Positions 8,412 to 17,026 of a DNA stretch of 64,000 nt are shown here, piece after piece (position 1 is the stretch's first letter; every line of letters starts with the position of its first letter). This DNA comes from Acinetobacter sp. ANC 4910 (lineage in GTDB: Bacteria; Pseudomonadota; Gammaproteobacteria; Pseudomonadales; Moraxellaceae). The notes beneath the pieces were generated by a model, which did no database searches, was not told the origin of the DNA, and saw nothing but the letters and a program-made list of their open reading frames with translations. The stretch covers positions 1 through 64,000 of the forward strand of contig NZ_SJNT01000016.1 of assembly GCF_004331035.1 (NCBI RefSeq), written 5' to 3'. A program made the translations under genes and the position numbers.

Positions 8412-9392
8412 ATGAGTATAAAAATGACATCGCTCAAAATCCCTACCATTTATCAAGCCGATGTTTTAGGGCCAGATTATCAACAGCTTGTGCTTGAGTT
8501 CCCAGACGATTATGAAGGCAAAGTCATTGCGACTTTAGTCCGCAAAAAAAATACTCAAGCCACCACCAAAGCAATTTTGTATATTCATGGTTTTATTGAT
8601 TATTTTTTTCAAACAGAAATGGCAGATCAGTTCAATCAGCAGGGTTTTGATTTTTACGCGTTGGATCTACGCAAATATGGCCGCTCTCGCTTAGGACATC
8701 AACAACTTTATAATGTACGTGATTTAAGTGAATATGATGCAGAAATTAATAACGCGTTAGAAATTATTCAAGCTGAAGGTCATGATGCTGTGTTGTTAAG
8801 CGGGCACTCAACGGGTGGACTCATTTGTACCTTATTTGCAGCCCATCACCCGCAGCATTCATTAATTAAAGGTCTCTGGGCCAATAGTCCTTTTTATGAT
8901 TTCAACATGAGCGAGTTTGAAAAAAATAAAGCGTTACCGCAACTCAGCAAACTAGGTCGATTGCTTCCGAATCTCACTATTCCAAGCGGTCTGAATAAAT
9001 GGTACGTACCTAGCCTACATTGTCACTATCACGGTGAATGGAATTTTAACCTTGAGTGGAAACAGCCAAGCTACAAGATGGTAAAACTCAGCTTTGTTCG
9101 AGCCATCTATGAAGCTCAAAAAGAGATTCATGCAGGCGTAACACTCACTATTCCCACCCTAGTTATGCATTCACATCAAACCACGAACCCGAAAAAATGG
9201 GGGATTGAAGCTCAGACCAGTGACGTGATTTTAAACGTTAATGACATCCAAAAATACGCCGAGAAAATGATCGGGGATATCAGTATTCAAACTATTGAAA
9301 ATGGTTTGCACGATTTGATTTTATCCGCACCTAAAGTTCGTGAGCAGGTTTATCAGAACTTATTTGCTTGGATAAAAGAGAAAGGAATCTGA
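8412..9392 (+). CDS. Alpha/beta hydrolase (S33, monoacylglycerol-lipase-like)
   Basis: A 326-residue alpha/beta hydrolase of the Hydrolase_4 group. Early residues hold the oxyanion HGFIDYF turn, the nucleophile elbow is GHSTGG (Ser near residue 138), and the catalytic His is likely in the late NGLHDLIL motif. No signal peptide is seen, so it is probably cytoplasmic. The group cleaves acyl esters; the substrate is unknown. ATG 8412 is chosen; a TTG three bases earlier and an ATG at 8424 are alternatives, and the ribosome binding site is weak for all. It ends one base before the end of the convergent regulator gene. Its link to alcohol oxidation is by position only, perhaps ester cleavage releasing an alcohol. 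Confidence 0.8.
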   Translation: MSIKMTSLKIPTIYQADVLGPDYQQLVLEFPDDYEGKVIATLVRKKNTQATTKAILYIHGFIDYFFQTEMADQFNQQGFDFYALDLRKYGRSRLGHQQLYNVRDLSEYDAEINNALEIIQAEGHDAVLLSGHSTGGLICTLFAAHHPQHSLIKGLWANSPFYDFNMSEFEKNKALPQLSKLGRLLPNLTIPSGLNKWYVPSLHCHYHGEWNFNLEWKQPSYKMVKLSFVRAIYEAQKEIHAGVTLTIPTLVMHSHQTTNPKKWGIEAQTSDVILNVNDIQKYAEKMIGDISIQTIENGLHDLILSAPKVREQVYQNLFAWIKEKGI

Positions 9393-9393
9393 A

Positions 9394-10584
9394 TTAAAAG
9401 TCCTCTCGATCCTTAAATTTCAACAGCGTTTGATGAACAGGATGTGTCTTAGGCATCAGTTCAATCAAACGCTCTACCGCATCTATTGCTTCTGGAAAAT
9501 GCGCTACATGTTTAAGCAACACATCGGTTTCATTGGCTTTAAAAATGGCATCACTTAAACGTGACTCCAAACAATCCCGCCAAGCACATAAAAATGGGCT
9601 TTCAGTTTTCGCCAAAAACACGCCTGTATACAGCTTTAATGCAGTTTCCAAATATCCAGCGTCTAAAGCTTGCTCAGCCTGTAAAAAATCCGCATCGACA
9701 TTGACCAACAAACGGTAAGGTCTTGAGCCTAACATGCCTCCCAAAATATCACGGAGCTGTGACATTTCTGCCTTTAATGTTCCTACACTGACTTTACGCT
9801 CACCATAAAGTGCTTGATGTAAGGTATCTAAGGTTAACCCTTGAGGACACAAAGCCAAAATCGCAAGAATCTCAATTTGACGCGGTGTAAGCACTAACGC
9901 CTTGCCATTGAACAAAATTTGCGGGACAGCAAATGCACGGATAAACAGTTGCTGCTTTTGATGCTCCAATAAGGCGGATTGAATAATCGAAGCACAACGC
10001 TCAGCAGCCAAGAGTCCCAAACTATTGTGGTTTTTCCATGTGGTCGATAAATCAATAACCCCTAAGACTTGCTTTGAGTAAGGGTCAATTATCGGTGCCG
10101 CATAACACACCCAGTCTTGTATTGAAGTCATGTAATGCTCATTAGAAAACACACAACTCGATTGCTGAGTTTTTAATGACAATGCCAGCGCATTGGTACC
10201 AACCAATTCTTCTCTCCACTGCCCACCTTCAACAAAGTGCACACTTTCAGCCGCACTCTGCATTTGATGGCTCGATGCCGACCACACAATGGTACTGCCG
10301 ATATCACCCACAGCAATCACCATGGACGATTGCTGGGCAATGTGTTTAAGGTCTTCAGTGCAAAGATGTAAGGCATGCTCTAAGGCGCCGTTTAAACCAC
10401 GACGATGCTGATGATTAATTGGCGCTGCCATACGGTCTTTAGGAATCGCAGCCGAGGCTGAGCGCTGCCATGAGCTTGCAATACTTTGCCCTAATTGTTC
10501 TGCATGTAACGGCGAAAGACTACTACTTTGGCGGAACTGATCAATCCGTTGTCTTTTTTCTACTAATGTTTGCTTATTCATCAT
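9394..10584 (-). CDS. GAF-domain transcription regulator with winged-helix/BTAD C-terminus
   Basis: A 396-residue regulator. The N-terminal half (about 20-205) resembles the sensor part of AcoR-type proteins, with the IASSWQRSA start and a GAF domain (VGDIGSTIVW, GTNALALSL, CYAAPIIDP). The sigma-54 AAA+ domain of true AcoR is absent. Instead residues about 225-300 form a winged helix (LTPRQIEILAILAL) and 300-390 a helical repeat domain like the bacterial transcriptional activator domain. It probably senses an alcohol or aldehyde. It sits between the alcohol and aldehyde dehydrogenase genes and is divergent from the latter, sharing a 196-base control region. Target genes are inferred from location. 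Confidence 0.75.
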   Translation of the reverse strand: MMNKQTLVEKRQRIDQFRQSSSLSPLHAEQLGQSIASSWQRSASAAIPKDRMAAPINHQHRRGLNGALEHALHLCTEDLKHIAQQSSMVIAVGDIGSTIVWSASSHQMQSAAESVHFVEGGQWREELVGTNALALSLKTQQSSCVFSNEHYMTSIQDWVCYAAPIIDPYSKQVLGVIDLSTTWKNHNSLGLLAAERCASIIQSALLEHQKQQLFIRAFAVPQILFNGKALVLTPRQIEILAILALCPQGLTLDTLHQALYGERKVSVGTLKAEMSQLRDILGGMLGSRPYRLLVNVDADFLQAEQALDAGYLETALKLYTGVFLAKTESPFLCAWRDCLESRLSDAIFKANETDVLLKHVAHFPEAIDAVERLIELMPKTHPVHQTLLKFKDREDF

Positions 10585-10780
10585 TGCTTTCTCTCAACAA
10601 CTAATGATTCGACGTCCTGTACTTAACTGTTTTTGTAAGCATTTGTCGTCCTGTTGTAAACCTTCTACTTTCCAACCTTTCTCCAACCTTATGCTAGTTA
10701 TGCTAAACAAATAATGTACTGATGTACCTTATACCAAAGCTGTAGAAGCTGAGATAAACAACAAGCAAAGGAAATTATAT
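10585..10780. promoter_or_regulatory. Divergent control region with two direct repeats
   Basis: This spacer separates the regulator from the aldehyde dehydrogenase gene. Two related 17-mers occur, GACGTCCTGTACTTAAC at 10611-10627 and GTCGTCCTGTTGTAAAC at 10645-10661 (13 of 17 identical, starts 34 bases apart). A TATGCTA pair also lies close together near 10690-10705. The 17-mers are good candidates for activator sites of the divergent regulator. An AAGGAAA ribosome binding site precedes the ATG at 10781. Confidence 0.45.
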
Positions 10781-12292
10781 ATGCGTTACGTCGATCCTAA
10801 TCAACCTGGTTCTAAGGTTCAATTTAAAGCACAATACGAAAACTTTATTGGTGGACAATGGGTACCACCTGTTAAAGGAGAATACTTCGAAAACATCTCG
10901 CCTGTCGATGGCAAAGTATTCACCAAAATTCCTCGCTCAACGGTTGAAGATATCGAACTTGCGCTTGATGCAGCGCACAAAGCTAAAGCTCAATGGAACA
11001 AATCCTCTCCTACAACGCGTTCAAATCTGTTACTTAAAATTGCAGATCGTTTAGAACAAAATCTTGAATTACTAGCAGTTGCAGAAACTTGGGACAATGG
11101 TAAACCTGTCCGCGAAACACTTGCAGCAGATATCCCTCTAGCAATTGATCACTTTCGTTATTTTGCTGGATGTATTCGCGCTCAAGAAGGCGGAATTTCT
11201 GAGATTGATGAAGATACAATTGCTTACCATTTCCATGAACCATTGGGTGTAGTAGGTCAAATTATCCCATGGAACTTCCCAATTCTTATGGCAGCATGGA
11301 AACTTGCTCCAGCATTAGCAGCAGGTAACTGTATTGTTCTTAAGCCCGCAGAACAAACCCCTGTCGGTATTTTATTGGTTGCTGAATTAATTCAAGACCT
11401 ATTACCAGAAGGTATTTTGAATATCGTTAATGGTTTTGGTGCTGAAGTGGGTCGTCCACTTGCCACTAGCCCACGTATTGCAAAAATCGCATTCACTGGT
11501 TCTACGCAAGTGGGTCAGTTAATTATGCAATATGCGACTGAAAACATTATTCCTGTGACTTTAGAACTTGGTGGCAAGTCACCAAATATCTTCTTTGAAG
11601 ATGTTATGGATCGCGAAGATGACTACCTAGATAAAGCCCTAGAAGGCTTTGCTATGTTTGCTTTAAACCAAGGTGAAGTCTGTACGTGCCCTTCACGTGC
11701 CCTAGTTCAAGAAAGTATTGCCGACAAATTCCTTGAAAAGGCCATTGAACGTGTTAAGCGTATTAAAACAGGTCACCCTTTAGACACAGAAACCATGATT
11801 GGTGCTCAGGCATCTCAAGAGCAGCAAGACAAAATCTTGGGTTGTATTGCAACAGGTCGTGGCGAAGGTGCGGAAGTTCTGACTGGTGGTGGTGCTCGTC
11901 ACGAAGTTGGTAGTGGTTTCTACATTGAACCAACCATCTTCAAAGGCAACAACAGCATGAAAGTTTTCCAAGAAGAAATTTTTGGACCAGTATTGTCTGT
12001 AACAACCTTCAAAGACTTTGATGACGCCATCAAAATTGCCAATGACACCATTTATGGCTTAGGTGCAGGTGTATGGTCGCGTTCGGCACATACCTCTTAC
12101 CGCGCTGGTCGTGCAATTGAAGCTGGTCGTGTATGGACTAACTGTTACCACATTTACCCTGCACATGCGGCATTCGGTGGTTACAAAAAATCAGGTATTG
12201 GTCGTGAAAACCACAAGATGATGCTTGATCACTATCAACAAACTAAAAACTTGTTAGTAAGCTATTCGACTAAACCAGCAGGTTTCTTCTAA
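10781..12292 (+). CDS. NAD-dependent aldehyde dehydrogenase (AcoD/ExaC-like)
   Basis: A 503-residue aldehyde dehydrogenase of the class that oxidises acetaldehyde and other short aldehydes to acids. Visible motifs are the NAD-binding IPWNFP and FTGSTQVG, the general base Glu in LELGGKSPN, and the catalytic Cys in [12 protein letters not shown], followed by EEIFGPVLS and the C-terminal [14 protein letters not shown] strong ribosome binding site (AAGGAAAT) precedes the ATG. Together with the Fe-type alcohol dehydrogenase it would take ethanol to acetate with two NAD+ reduced. The divergent GAF regulator next door probably controls it. A perfect hairpin terminator follows. Confidence 0.92.
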   Translation: MRYVDPNQPGSKVQFKAQYENFIGGQWVPPVKGEYFENISPVDGKVFTKIPRSTVEDIELALDAAHKAKAQWNKSSPTTRSNLLLKIADRLEQNLELLAVAETWDNGKPVRETLAADIPLAIDHFRYFAGCIRAQEGGISEIDEDTIAYHFHEPLGVVGQIIPWNFPILMAAWKLAPALAAGNCIVLKPAEQTPVGILLVAELIQDLLPEGILNIVNGFGAEVGRPLATSPRIAKIAFTGSTQVGQLIMQYATENIIPVTLELGGKSPNIFFEDVMDREDDYLDKALEGFAMFALNQGEVCTCPSRALVQESIADKFLEKAIERVKRIKTGHPLDTETMIGAQASQEQQDKILGCIATGRGEGAEVLTGGGARHEVGSGFYIEPTIFKGNNSMKVFQEEIFGPVLSVTTFKDFDDAIKIANDTIYGLGAGVWSRSAHTSYRAGRAIEAGRVWTNCYHIYPAHAAFGGYKKSGIGRENHKMMLDHYQQTKNLLVSYSTKPAGFF

Positions 12293-12327
12293 TTCTCATG
12301 TGAGACCTATTTCCTTTGCAAGAAAAC

Positions 12328-12359
12328 TGAAAACAGCGAACCAAGGTTCGCTGTTTTCA
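12328..12359 (+). terminator. Rho-independent terminator after aldehyde dehydrogenase
   Basis: A perfect 15-bp stem (12328-12342 with 12345-12359) with A-rich and T-rich flanks. Because the flanks mirror each other it may also serve the convergent DMT gene on the minus strand. Confidence 0.85.
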
Positions 12360-12391
12360 TATTCGAATCAGTGATCAAGCATTGACTCATA

Positions 12392-13333
12392 CTACATAGA
12401 AACTACAGTGTGATTTGTTTCAGCCTCTGGTTCTTCTTTAAATAAAATCGCCAAACAGACAAAAATAAGCCCCATGCCTAACCAACCCAATCCATCTAAT
12501 TGTTCCCCCACAATGAGCATGGCAAATACAGCTGCCATAAATGGCTCAAACAAAGTCAACGTAACTGCACGGCTTGCAGGGACTGTTTTTAGACCATAAC
12601 CAAACAATAAATAGCCCAAAAACATCGGGATTAACATCATATAGCCAACCACATAGATATTGATGACTTCATCAAAAAGATTTGTCCCTGTATAAAATGC
12701 AATCGGTAACAATAACATTGCCCCAAAACCAAAAATTAAACCAATTGATGCTTTCGCTTCGACACCACGATCAATTAATTTTTTCGCAGCCCACGAATAA
12801 AGTGAATAAGTGAGACCTGCAACCAAACCCAGAATGACACCCAAAATTTTCTGATCAGTAGTCTCCTGTTGTAACTGTGTCGCAACATCTGATTCACCCA
12901 ACGAGAGCAATAACACTCCGAATATGCCAAAGAAACAACTAAAGAACCAACGTTTTGATAATTGTTTTTGATCAAAAATACGCTCTAACAAGGCAGTAAA
13001 TAAGGGAGCTGTGCCAATAGAAACCACAGTACCAATGGTGATGCCTGCCAAATGCATAGAGCTATAAAAGGCTAAAGGATAAATTGCGACAGAAAGAGCC
13101 CCCAATAACAGTATGCCTTTATTTTTAGGAATGTCTTGAAGATGGTTGGCTATCTTCTTTCTGGCTAATAGCGCTTGTAAAAGCCCACCACCACCCATGG
13201 CCAAAGCCCCTATTGCCAAAGGACTTAAATTGGGTGCGAAGGATGCAGCTGTCCCCGTGGTTCCCCATAACACCGATGCCATAAGTACCGCAATAAAACC
13301 ATAGTGAGCAGATAAATCTGGCTTTTGGCTCAT
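12392..13333 (-). CDS. EamA-family (DMT) transporter
   Basis: A 313-residue inner membrane protein with ten predicted helices in two EamA repeats (residues about 12-145 and 160-298). The first helix motif VLWGTTGTAASFAP and the second repeat are typical of the drug/metabolite transporter superfamily, which exports amino acids, drugs or other metabolites. Its start overlaps the stop of the TetR gene by 4 bases (ATGA), so the two are co-transcribed and translationally coupled, and the repressor most likely controls this exporter. The substrate is unknown. Confidence 0.85.
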   Translation of the reverse strand: MSQKPDLSAHYGFIAVLMASVLWGTTGTAASFAPNLSPLAIGALAMGGGGLLQALLARKKIANHLQDIPKNKGILLLGALSVAIYPLAFYSSMHLAGITIGTVVSIGTAPLFTALLERIFDQKQLSKRWFFSCFFGIFGVLLLSLGESDVATQLQQETTDQKILGVILGLVAGLTYSLYSWAAKKLIDRGVEAKASIGLIFGFGAMLLLPIAFYTGTNLFDEVINIYVVGYMMLIPMFLGYLLFGYGLKTVPASRAVTLTLFEPFMAAVFAMLIVGEQLDGLGWLGMGLIFVCLAILFKEEPEAETNHTVVSM

Positions 13334-13908
13334 GTGTTCAGCTCCTGTTGCAAAAGACGCTCTGTCATTTGTTTCGCTGCATGCACCTTATCTCCATTGC
13401 CTTCTAAACCGGCACGCGCAATAGAACCTTCCAATACAAAAGAAATAAACAGTGCCAATTCCTGCACTTTATTCTGGTTCTGAAATAAAGCACTAAGGTG
13501 TTCAACCAAAATCTGCTCAACCTCTTCTTTGTGTTGCTTCACCGCAATTCGCTCTGGGCTATCAACAGGAAATTCGGCTGCTGCATTGAGCAAACCGCAC
13601 CCCCTAAATCCCTTTTCATAGGCATATTCAGCATGATCTTGATAGGCATCAAATACCGCCAAAATACGCTCATAAGCAGACTTACAATCGACCAATCGCT
13701 TGGCATATAGATTTAGCCATTCCTGATGTCGGGCTTGTATATAAGTAGCAATCAAATCAGATTTGGTCGGAAAATTATTGTAGAGCGACATTTTAGCCAC
13801 ACCTGCACGATCAGTTATCGCATTGATCCCTGTATTGGCAATTCCATCGTTATAAAACAAGGTTGCCGCTGCGTCTAAAATCTTTTCTTTGGCTGATTTA
13901 TTGCTCAT
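13330..13908 (-). CDS. TetR/AcrR-family repressor of the DMT exporter
   Basis: A 192-residue regulator with the N-terminal TetR helix-turn-helix (AKEKILDAAATLFYNDGI through AKMSLYNNFPTKSDL) and a variable helical ligand domain. It is the first gene of a two-gene operon with the DMT transporter. A perfect 14-bp palindrome 18 bases upstream of its start is the likely autoregulatory operator. The ligand is probably a toxic compound or metabolite exported by the neighbour, which is inference. Confidence 0.88.
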   Translation of the reverse strand: MSNKSAKEKILDAAATLFYNDGIANTGINAITDRAGVAKMSLYNNFPTKSDLIATYIQARHQEWLNLYAKRLVDCKSAYERILAVFDAYQDHAEYAYEKGFRGCGLLNAAAEFPVDSPERIAVKQHKEEVEQILVEHLSALFQNQNKVQELALFISFVLEGSIARAGLEGNGDKVHAAKQMTERLLQQELNT

Positions 13909-13925
13909 GGCAAACTCACTATTAT

Positions 13926-13939
13926 GTAGACCGGTCTAC
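13926..13939. promoter_or_regulatory. Perfect palindrome, probable TetR operator
   Basis: GTAGACCGGTCTAC is a perfect 14-bp palindrome just upstream of the TetR-DMT operon start at 13908. It resembles operators of YxaF/LmrA-type TetR proteins, which contain TAGACC-GGTCTA half-sites. Confidence 0.7.
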
Positions 13940-14046
13940 CTAATTTATAAAAAGAGTTTAAGTTTTGCAATAAAATTTGTTTTTAAAGACAAAAAAGAAC
14001 AATTTAGAGTAAAGAAAATAATAAAAATATCATTATATAATAATAT

Positions 14047-14072
14047 CTTGTATGACCATTGGGTCATACAAG
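14047..14072 (-). terminator. Hairpin downstream of the isomerase gene
   Basis: An 11-bp perfect stem (14047-14057 with 14062-14072) with a 4-nt loop lies 30 bases beyond the stop of the minus-strand isomerase gene. The following minus-strand sequence is AT-rich but has no clean U run, so termination may be partial. Confidence 0.5.
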
Positions 14073-14101
14073 GCTGGCTCTTTTTAATACAAAGAATTAC
14101 T

Positions 14102-14695
14102 TTAGCTTAGCGTTAAAGCATCTTCTAAAAAATGTAAATGATCAATTCCCCAATAAATTTCATTCTGATAAAACCATGTCGGTGCCCCAAATACGCCACG
14201 TTGCACAGCCTCTTCAGTAATCATTTTTAGTTGTTGTTTAACTTGTTCATCATCTAACCAAGTTTGAACTTGTTGAACATCCAGTTCTAAATCTACAAGC
14301 ATTCTCTTAAATTCTTGCAAATCATTCAGATTACGTGGTTCCCCAAACATGGCATGAAACACGCCTGTGAGTACAGGCAAGAATTGATCGGGTAGATACA
14401 ACTGTACAGCGGTGATTAATCGCATCAATTGCAGAGTGTTGATTGGGAAATACGGATTCATTTGCATTGGAATCTGCCATAGCTTTGACCAACGTTTTAA
14501 ATCATTCATGGCATATCGTGCCTTGGCAGGTACGGTCATGGGACTACTGTTTCCCGTTGCTTTAAACACTCCCCCCAAAAGCATCGGTTTCCAAATAATT
14601 TTGGCATGCTTATCCGTTGCTATTTTTTGGATACGATGAAAACCCATGTAACTATATGGGCTCCCTAAATCAAAATAAAATTCAATCGTTTGCAT
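14102..14695 (-). CDS. 2-hydroxychromene-2-carboxylate isomerase / DsbA-like (GST kappa fold)
   Basis: A 197-residue protein of the DsbA-like thioredoxin group that includes glutathione-dependent 2-hydroxychromene-2-carboxylate isomerase. The N-terminal FYFDLGSPYSYMGFHRI has the SPYS motif whose Ser binds glutathione thiol, and the C-terminal GVFGAPTWFYQNEIYWGIDHLHFLE is the conserved cis-Pro and substrate region. The founding enzyme acts in naphthalene breakdown, but no other aromatic degradation gene is near, so the real reaction is probably a general glutathione-linked isomerisation. It ends 38 bases before the SDR gene's stop region on the same strand; co-transcription is likely. Confidence 0.8.
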   Translation of the reverse strand: MQTIEFYFDLGSPYSYMGFHRIQKIATDKHAKIIWKPMLLGGVFKATGNSSPMTVPAKARYAMNDLKRWSKLWQIPMQMNPYFPINTLQLMRLITAVQLYLPDQFLPVLTGVFHAMFGEPRNLNDLQEFKRMLVDLELDVQQVQTWLDDEQVKQQLKMITEEAVQRGVFGAPTWFYQNEIYWGIDHLHFLEDALTLS

Positions 14696-14733
14696 CTTTA
14701 AATCCCCCTATTTAAGTTTCTATAATCCAGAAA

Positions 14734-15495
14734 TTACCAGTGTTCAATCCATGGTCTTAAATCCAATTCATGTGTCCATGCATCGCGCGGTTGGTGTGCT
14801 AAATGCCAATAGTTTTCTGCAATATGTACAGGGTTTAGTATTCCATCTTGCGCCTTAAGTGCATAAAGATCAGGAAAAGTTGTTTCAATAAAATCGGTAT
14901 CAATTGCCCCATCGACGACAACGTGTGCAACATGAATATTCTTTGGTCCCAATTCACGTGCCATACTTTGCGCCAAAGCACGTAATGCATGTTTAGCACC
15001 TGCAAAAGCTGCAAAGTTGGCAGCCCCTCGTACACCCGCCGTAGCCCCTGTAAAAATAATGCTGCCTTGTTCACGCTGCACCATACGCTTAGCCACCTCA
15101 CGTCCTGCCAAAAAAGCACTAAAGCATGCCATCTCCCAAATTTTGAAATATTTACGCGCGGTTTCTTCTAAAATACTACACGGCACATTCGCCCCAATAT
15201 TAAAGACCATCACTTCAATCGGGCCTATTGAACTTTCTATCTGTTCAATTAATTCAATCACTTGTTCTTCTTTACGTGCATCAGAAGCAAAACCGTAAGC
15301 CGTACCTCCCATGGTTTCAATTTCATCAATTAAAGGCTGTAACTTATCAGCATTACGGCGTGTCATACATGCAATATAGCCCCCACGTGCGAAGCGTTTG
15401 GCAATCTCGCCACCCGTCGCATCGCCTGCACCAATAATTAAAGCAACGCCTTTTTGACGAATTTCTTGTTCATTCTTCTCATTCATTGTTTGCAT
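14734..15495 (-). CDS. Short-chain dehydrogenase/reductase lacking the usual catalytic Tyr
   Basis: A 253-residue Rossmann protein of the SDR superfamily. The nucleotide motif is IIGAGDATGGEIAKRF and the NAG-equivalent is FNIGAN. At the place of the YxxxK motif it reads FAGAK, with Phe instead of Tyr, and the usual Ser thirteen residues upstream is not present. Related FAxAK proteins with the ARELGP and HVAHVVxDGxID ending form a recognised SDR subgroup, so this is probably a subgroup trait and not decay. Reaction unknown. It is divergent from a TetR gene, with a palindrome between them, and is followed by the isomerase gene. A second ATG at 15486 is possible. Confidence 0.8.
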   Translation of the reverse strand: MQTMNEKNEQEIRQKGVALIIGAGDATGGEIAKRFARGGYIACMTRRNADKLQPLIDEIETMGGTAYGFASDARKEEQVIELIEQIESSIGPIEVMVFNIGANVPCSILEETARKYFKIWEMACFSAFLAGREVAKRMVQREQGSIIFTGATAGVRGAANFAAFAGAKHALRALAQSMARELGPKNIHVAHVVVDGAIDTDFIETTFPDLYALKAQDGILNPVHIAENYWHLAHQPRDAWTHELDLRPWIEHW

Positions 15496-15504
15496 TCCAT
15501 TAGA

Positions 15505-15516
15505 TAACGATCGTTA
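15505..15516. promoter_or_regulatory. Palindrome between divergent SDR and TetR genes
   Basis: TAACGATCGTTA is a perfect 12-bp palindrome in the 82-base spacer between the SDR and TetR genes. It is well placed to be the operator of the TetR protein controlling both directions. Confidence 0.6.
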
Positions 15517-15577
15517 CTATAACGAATACTATGTTATAATTTAACTATCGTCAAATCTCGTTAATTAAGTCATTCAC

Positions 15578-16138
15578 ATGCGATATAAACCAGAATACAA
15601 ACAAGAAAAACGCAAAGAATTACTGCACATTAGTGGTCAGCTTGCTAAACAGCAAGGCTTTGCCGCAACGGGTGTTGACAGTTTTATGAAAGCAGCAGGT
15701 GTGACCAGTGGTGCTTTCTATTCACACTTTGCTTCCAAACATGCGTTATTAAAAGCGTTGTTAGAAGTCGAATTACAGCAAAGTTTTTCAAGATGGGAAA
15801 ATAATCCTCACGATAGCCCTGATGAATGGCTTGATTTTGAATTAAACCGTTACCTCAATATCTCCCATGTGCAACATGCGAATCATGGGTGTATTTTACC
15901 TGCCCTTGCCAGTGAGGTTGCCCGTGCTGATATCGAGATTAAACAACTGTATCAACAAGAATTACTCCGTGGACATGCCCTATTTACGCAACATTTAGGC
16001 TCTGAAGACAAAGCTTGGGGCGTACTTTGCCAATTGGTTGGTGCAATTAGTCTTGCGCGAGGCATGGCAGATGAAACCATACAAAAACAAGTGATCGAGT
16101 CCAGCAAGGCATTTTTAAAAGCGAGCCTTGCTGTTTAA
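15578..16138 (+). CDS. TetR/AcrR-family regulator, divergent from SDR
   Basis: A 186-residue TetR protein. The DNA-binding domain is residues about 10-55 (KRKELLHISGQLAKQQGFAATGVDSF, then GVTSGAFYSHFASKHALLKAL), a form often found beside SDR and oxidoreductase genes. The C-terminal helical domain resembles TetR_C_13-like ligand domains. It is transcribed away from the SDR gene at 14734, with a perfect palindrome in between, so it most likely represses that gene and itself. Ligand unknown. Confidence 0.87.
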   Translation: MRYKPEYKQEKRKELLHISGQLAKQQGFAATGVDSFMKAAGVTSGAFYSHFASKHALLKALLEVELQQSFSRWENNPHDSPDEWLDFELNRYLNISHVQHANHGCILPALASEVARADIEIKQLYQQELLRGHALFTQHLGSEDKAWGVLCQLVGAISLARGMADETIQKQVIESSKAFLKASLAV

Positions 16139-16215
16139 ATTTTATTACTTACGCAGCTTTATTATTTTGGTATATATTCAAAACCATTTCGTTTATTCAT
16201 CACAATTCAAAGCGT

Positions 16216-16929
16216 ATGAAAACAACAGCTCCCGATTTTCCAAAAACCATTTATGCCATTCAACATCTTGCTTTTGAAGACCTTGGTGCTCTAGAAGATA
16301 CTTTTTACCAACTTGGTTTTCGTGTGAGATATGTAGAGGCAGGTGTAGATGACTTACACAAAGCGCTTGAACATGAAGGACTCACCGTTATTTTAGGTGG
16401 TCCAATTGGGGTCTATGAGACCGAAGATTACCCATTTTTAAAACAAGAAATTGAACTTTTACAACAGCGCTTAGCACGTAATTTGCCAACGCTCGGCATT
16501 TGCTTAGGTGCACAACTAATTGCTCATGCGCTGGGTGCAAAAGTTTATGCGGGATCACAAAAAGAAATTGGATGGAGTCGTTTAGAAATCAAACCAGTCG
16601 CACAGAACCCACTTACGAGCCTCACCAATACGCCAGTTTTACATTGGCATGGAGACACCTTTGATTTACCAGAACAAGCCGAACTTTTAGCAAGCTCTGC
16701 CATCTATCCGCATCAAGCATTTAAAATAGGCAGCAATATTCTGGCGCTACAATTTCATGTTGAAGTTGCTGCGGATGCAATGGAAAAATGGCTGATTGGT
16801 CATACTAGCGAATTACGCCAGGCAAGAATTGACATTCCAAGCCTACGTGCGGATAACCAACGTTTTGCACCTGTTTTAGAGCAAAATGCACCGCAAGTGC
16901 TTGAGTTTTTTATGCAACATATTGAATAA
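16216..16929 (+). CDS. Class I glutamine amidotransferase (GMP-synthase-like, stand-alone)
   Basis: A 237-residue GATase1 protein. The nucleophile elbow is LGICLGAQLIAHALG (Cys near residue 97), an oxyanion GGP turn is near residue 60, and the His of the triad is in LQFHVEV, followed by Glu. Stand-alone members of this family (often called glutamine amidotransferase or GMP synthase-like) hydrolyse glutamine or gamma-glutamyl compounds; the true acceptor is unknown. It follows the TetR gene by 77 bases and could be part of the same regulon, but this is weak. A clear terminator follows. Confidence 0.85.
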   Translation: MKTTAPDFPKTIYAIQHLAFEDLGALEDTFYQLGFRVRYVEAGVDDLHKALEHEGLTVILGGPIGVYETEDYPFLKQEIELLQQRLARNLPTLGICLGAQLIAHALGAKVYAGSQKEIGWSRLEIKPVAQNPLTSLTNTPVLHWHGDTFDLPEQAELLASSAIYPHQAFKIGSNILALQFHVEVAADAMEKWLIGHTSELRQARIDIPSLRADNQRFAPVLEQNAPQVLEFFMQHIE

Positions 16930-16973
16930 GATCGCTGAATCAAAGTACTCCTCCAAAAATCAACAGACCTAAA

Positions 16974-17000
16974 AAAAGGCACTCAATACGAGTGCCTTTT
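16974..17000. terminator. Bidirectional terminator between amidotransferase and yceI
   Basis: An 11-bp perfect stem (16974-16984 with 16990-17000), 5-nt loop, with A run before and T run after. It serves the plus-strand amidotransferase gene and, read on the other strand, the convergent yceI gene. Confidence 0.85.
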
Positions 17001-17026
17001 ACTTTCCTGAAGAAATCGTGGGGAGA

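Noticed and set aside
13889..14110. A 73-codon plus-strand frame across the TetR operator.
   Set aside because: It covers the palindrome and the hairpin after the isomerase gene and has no good start or protein-like composition.
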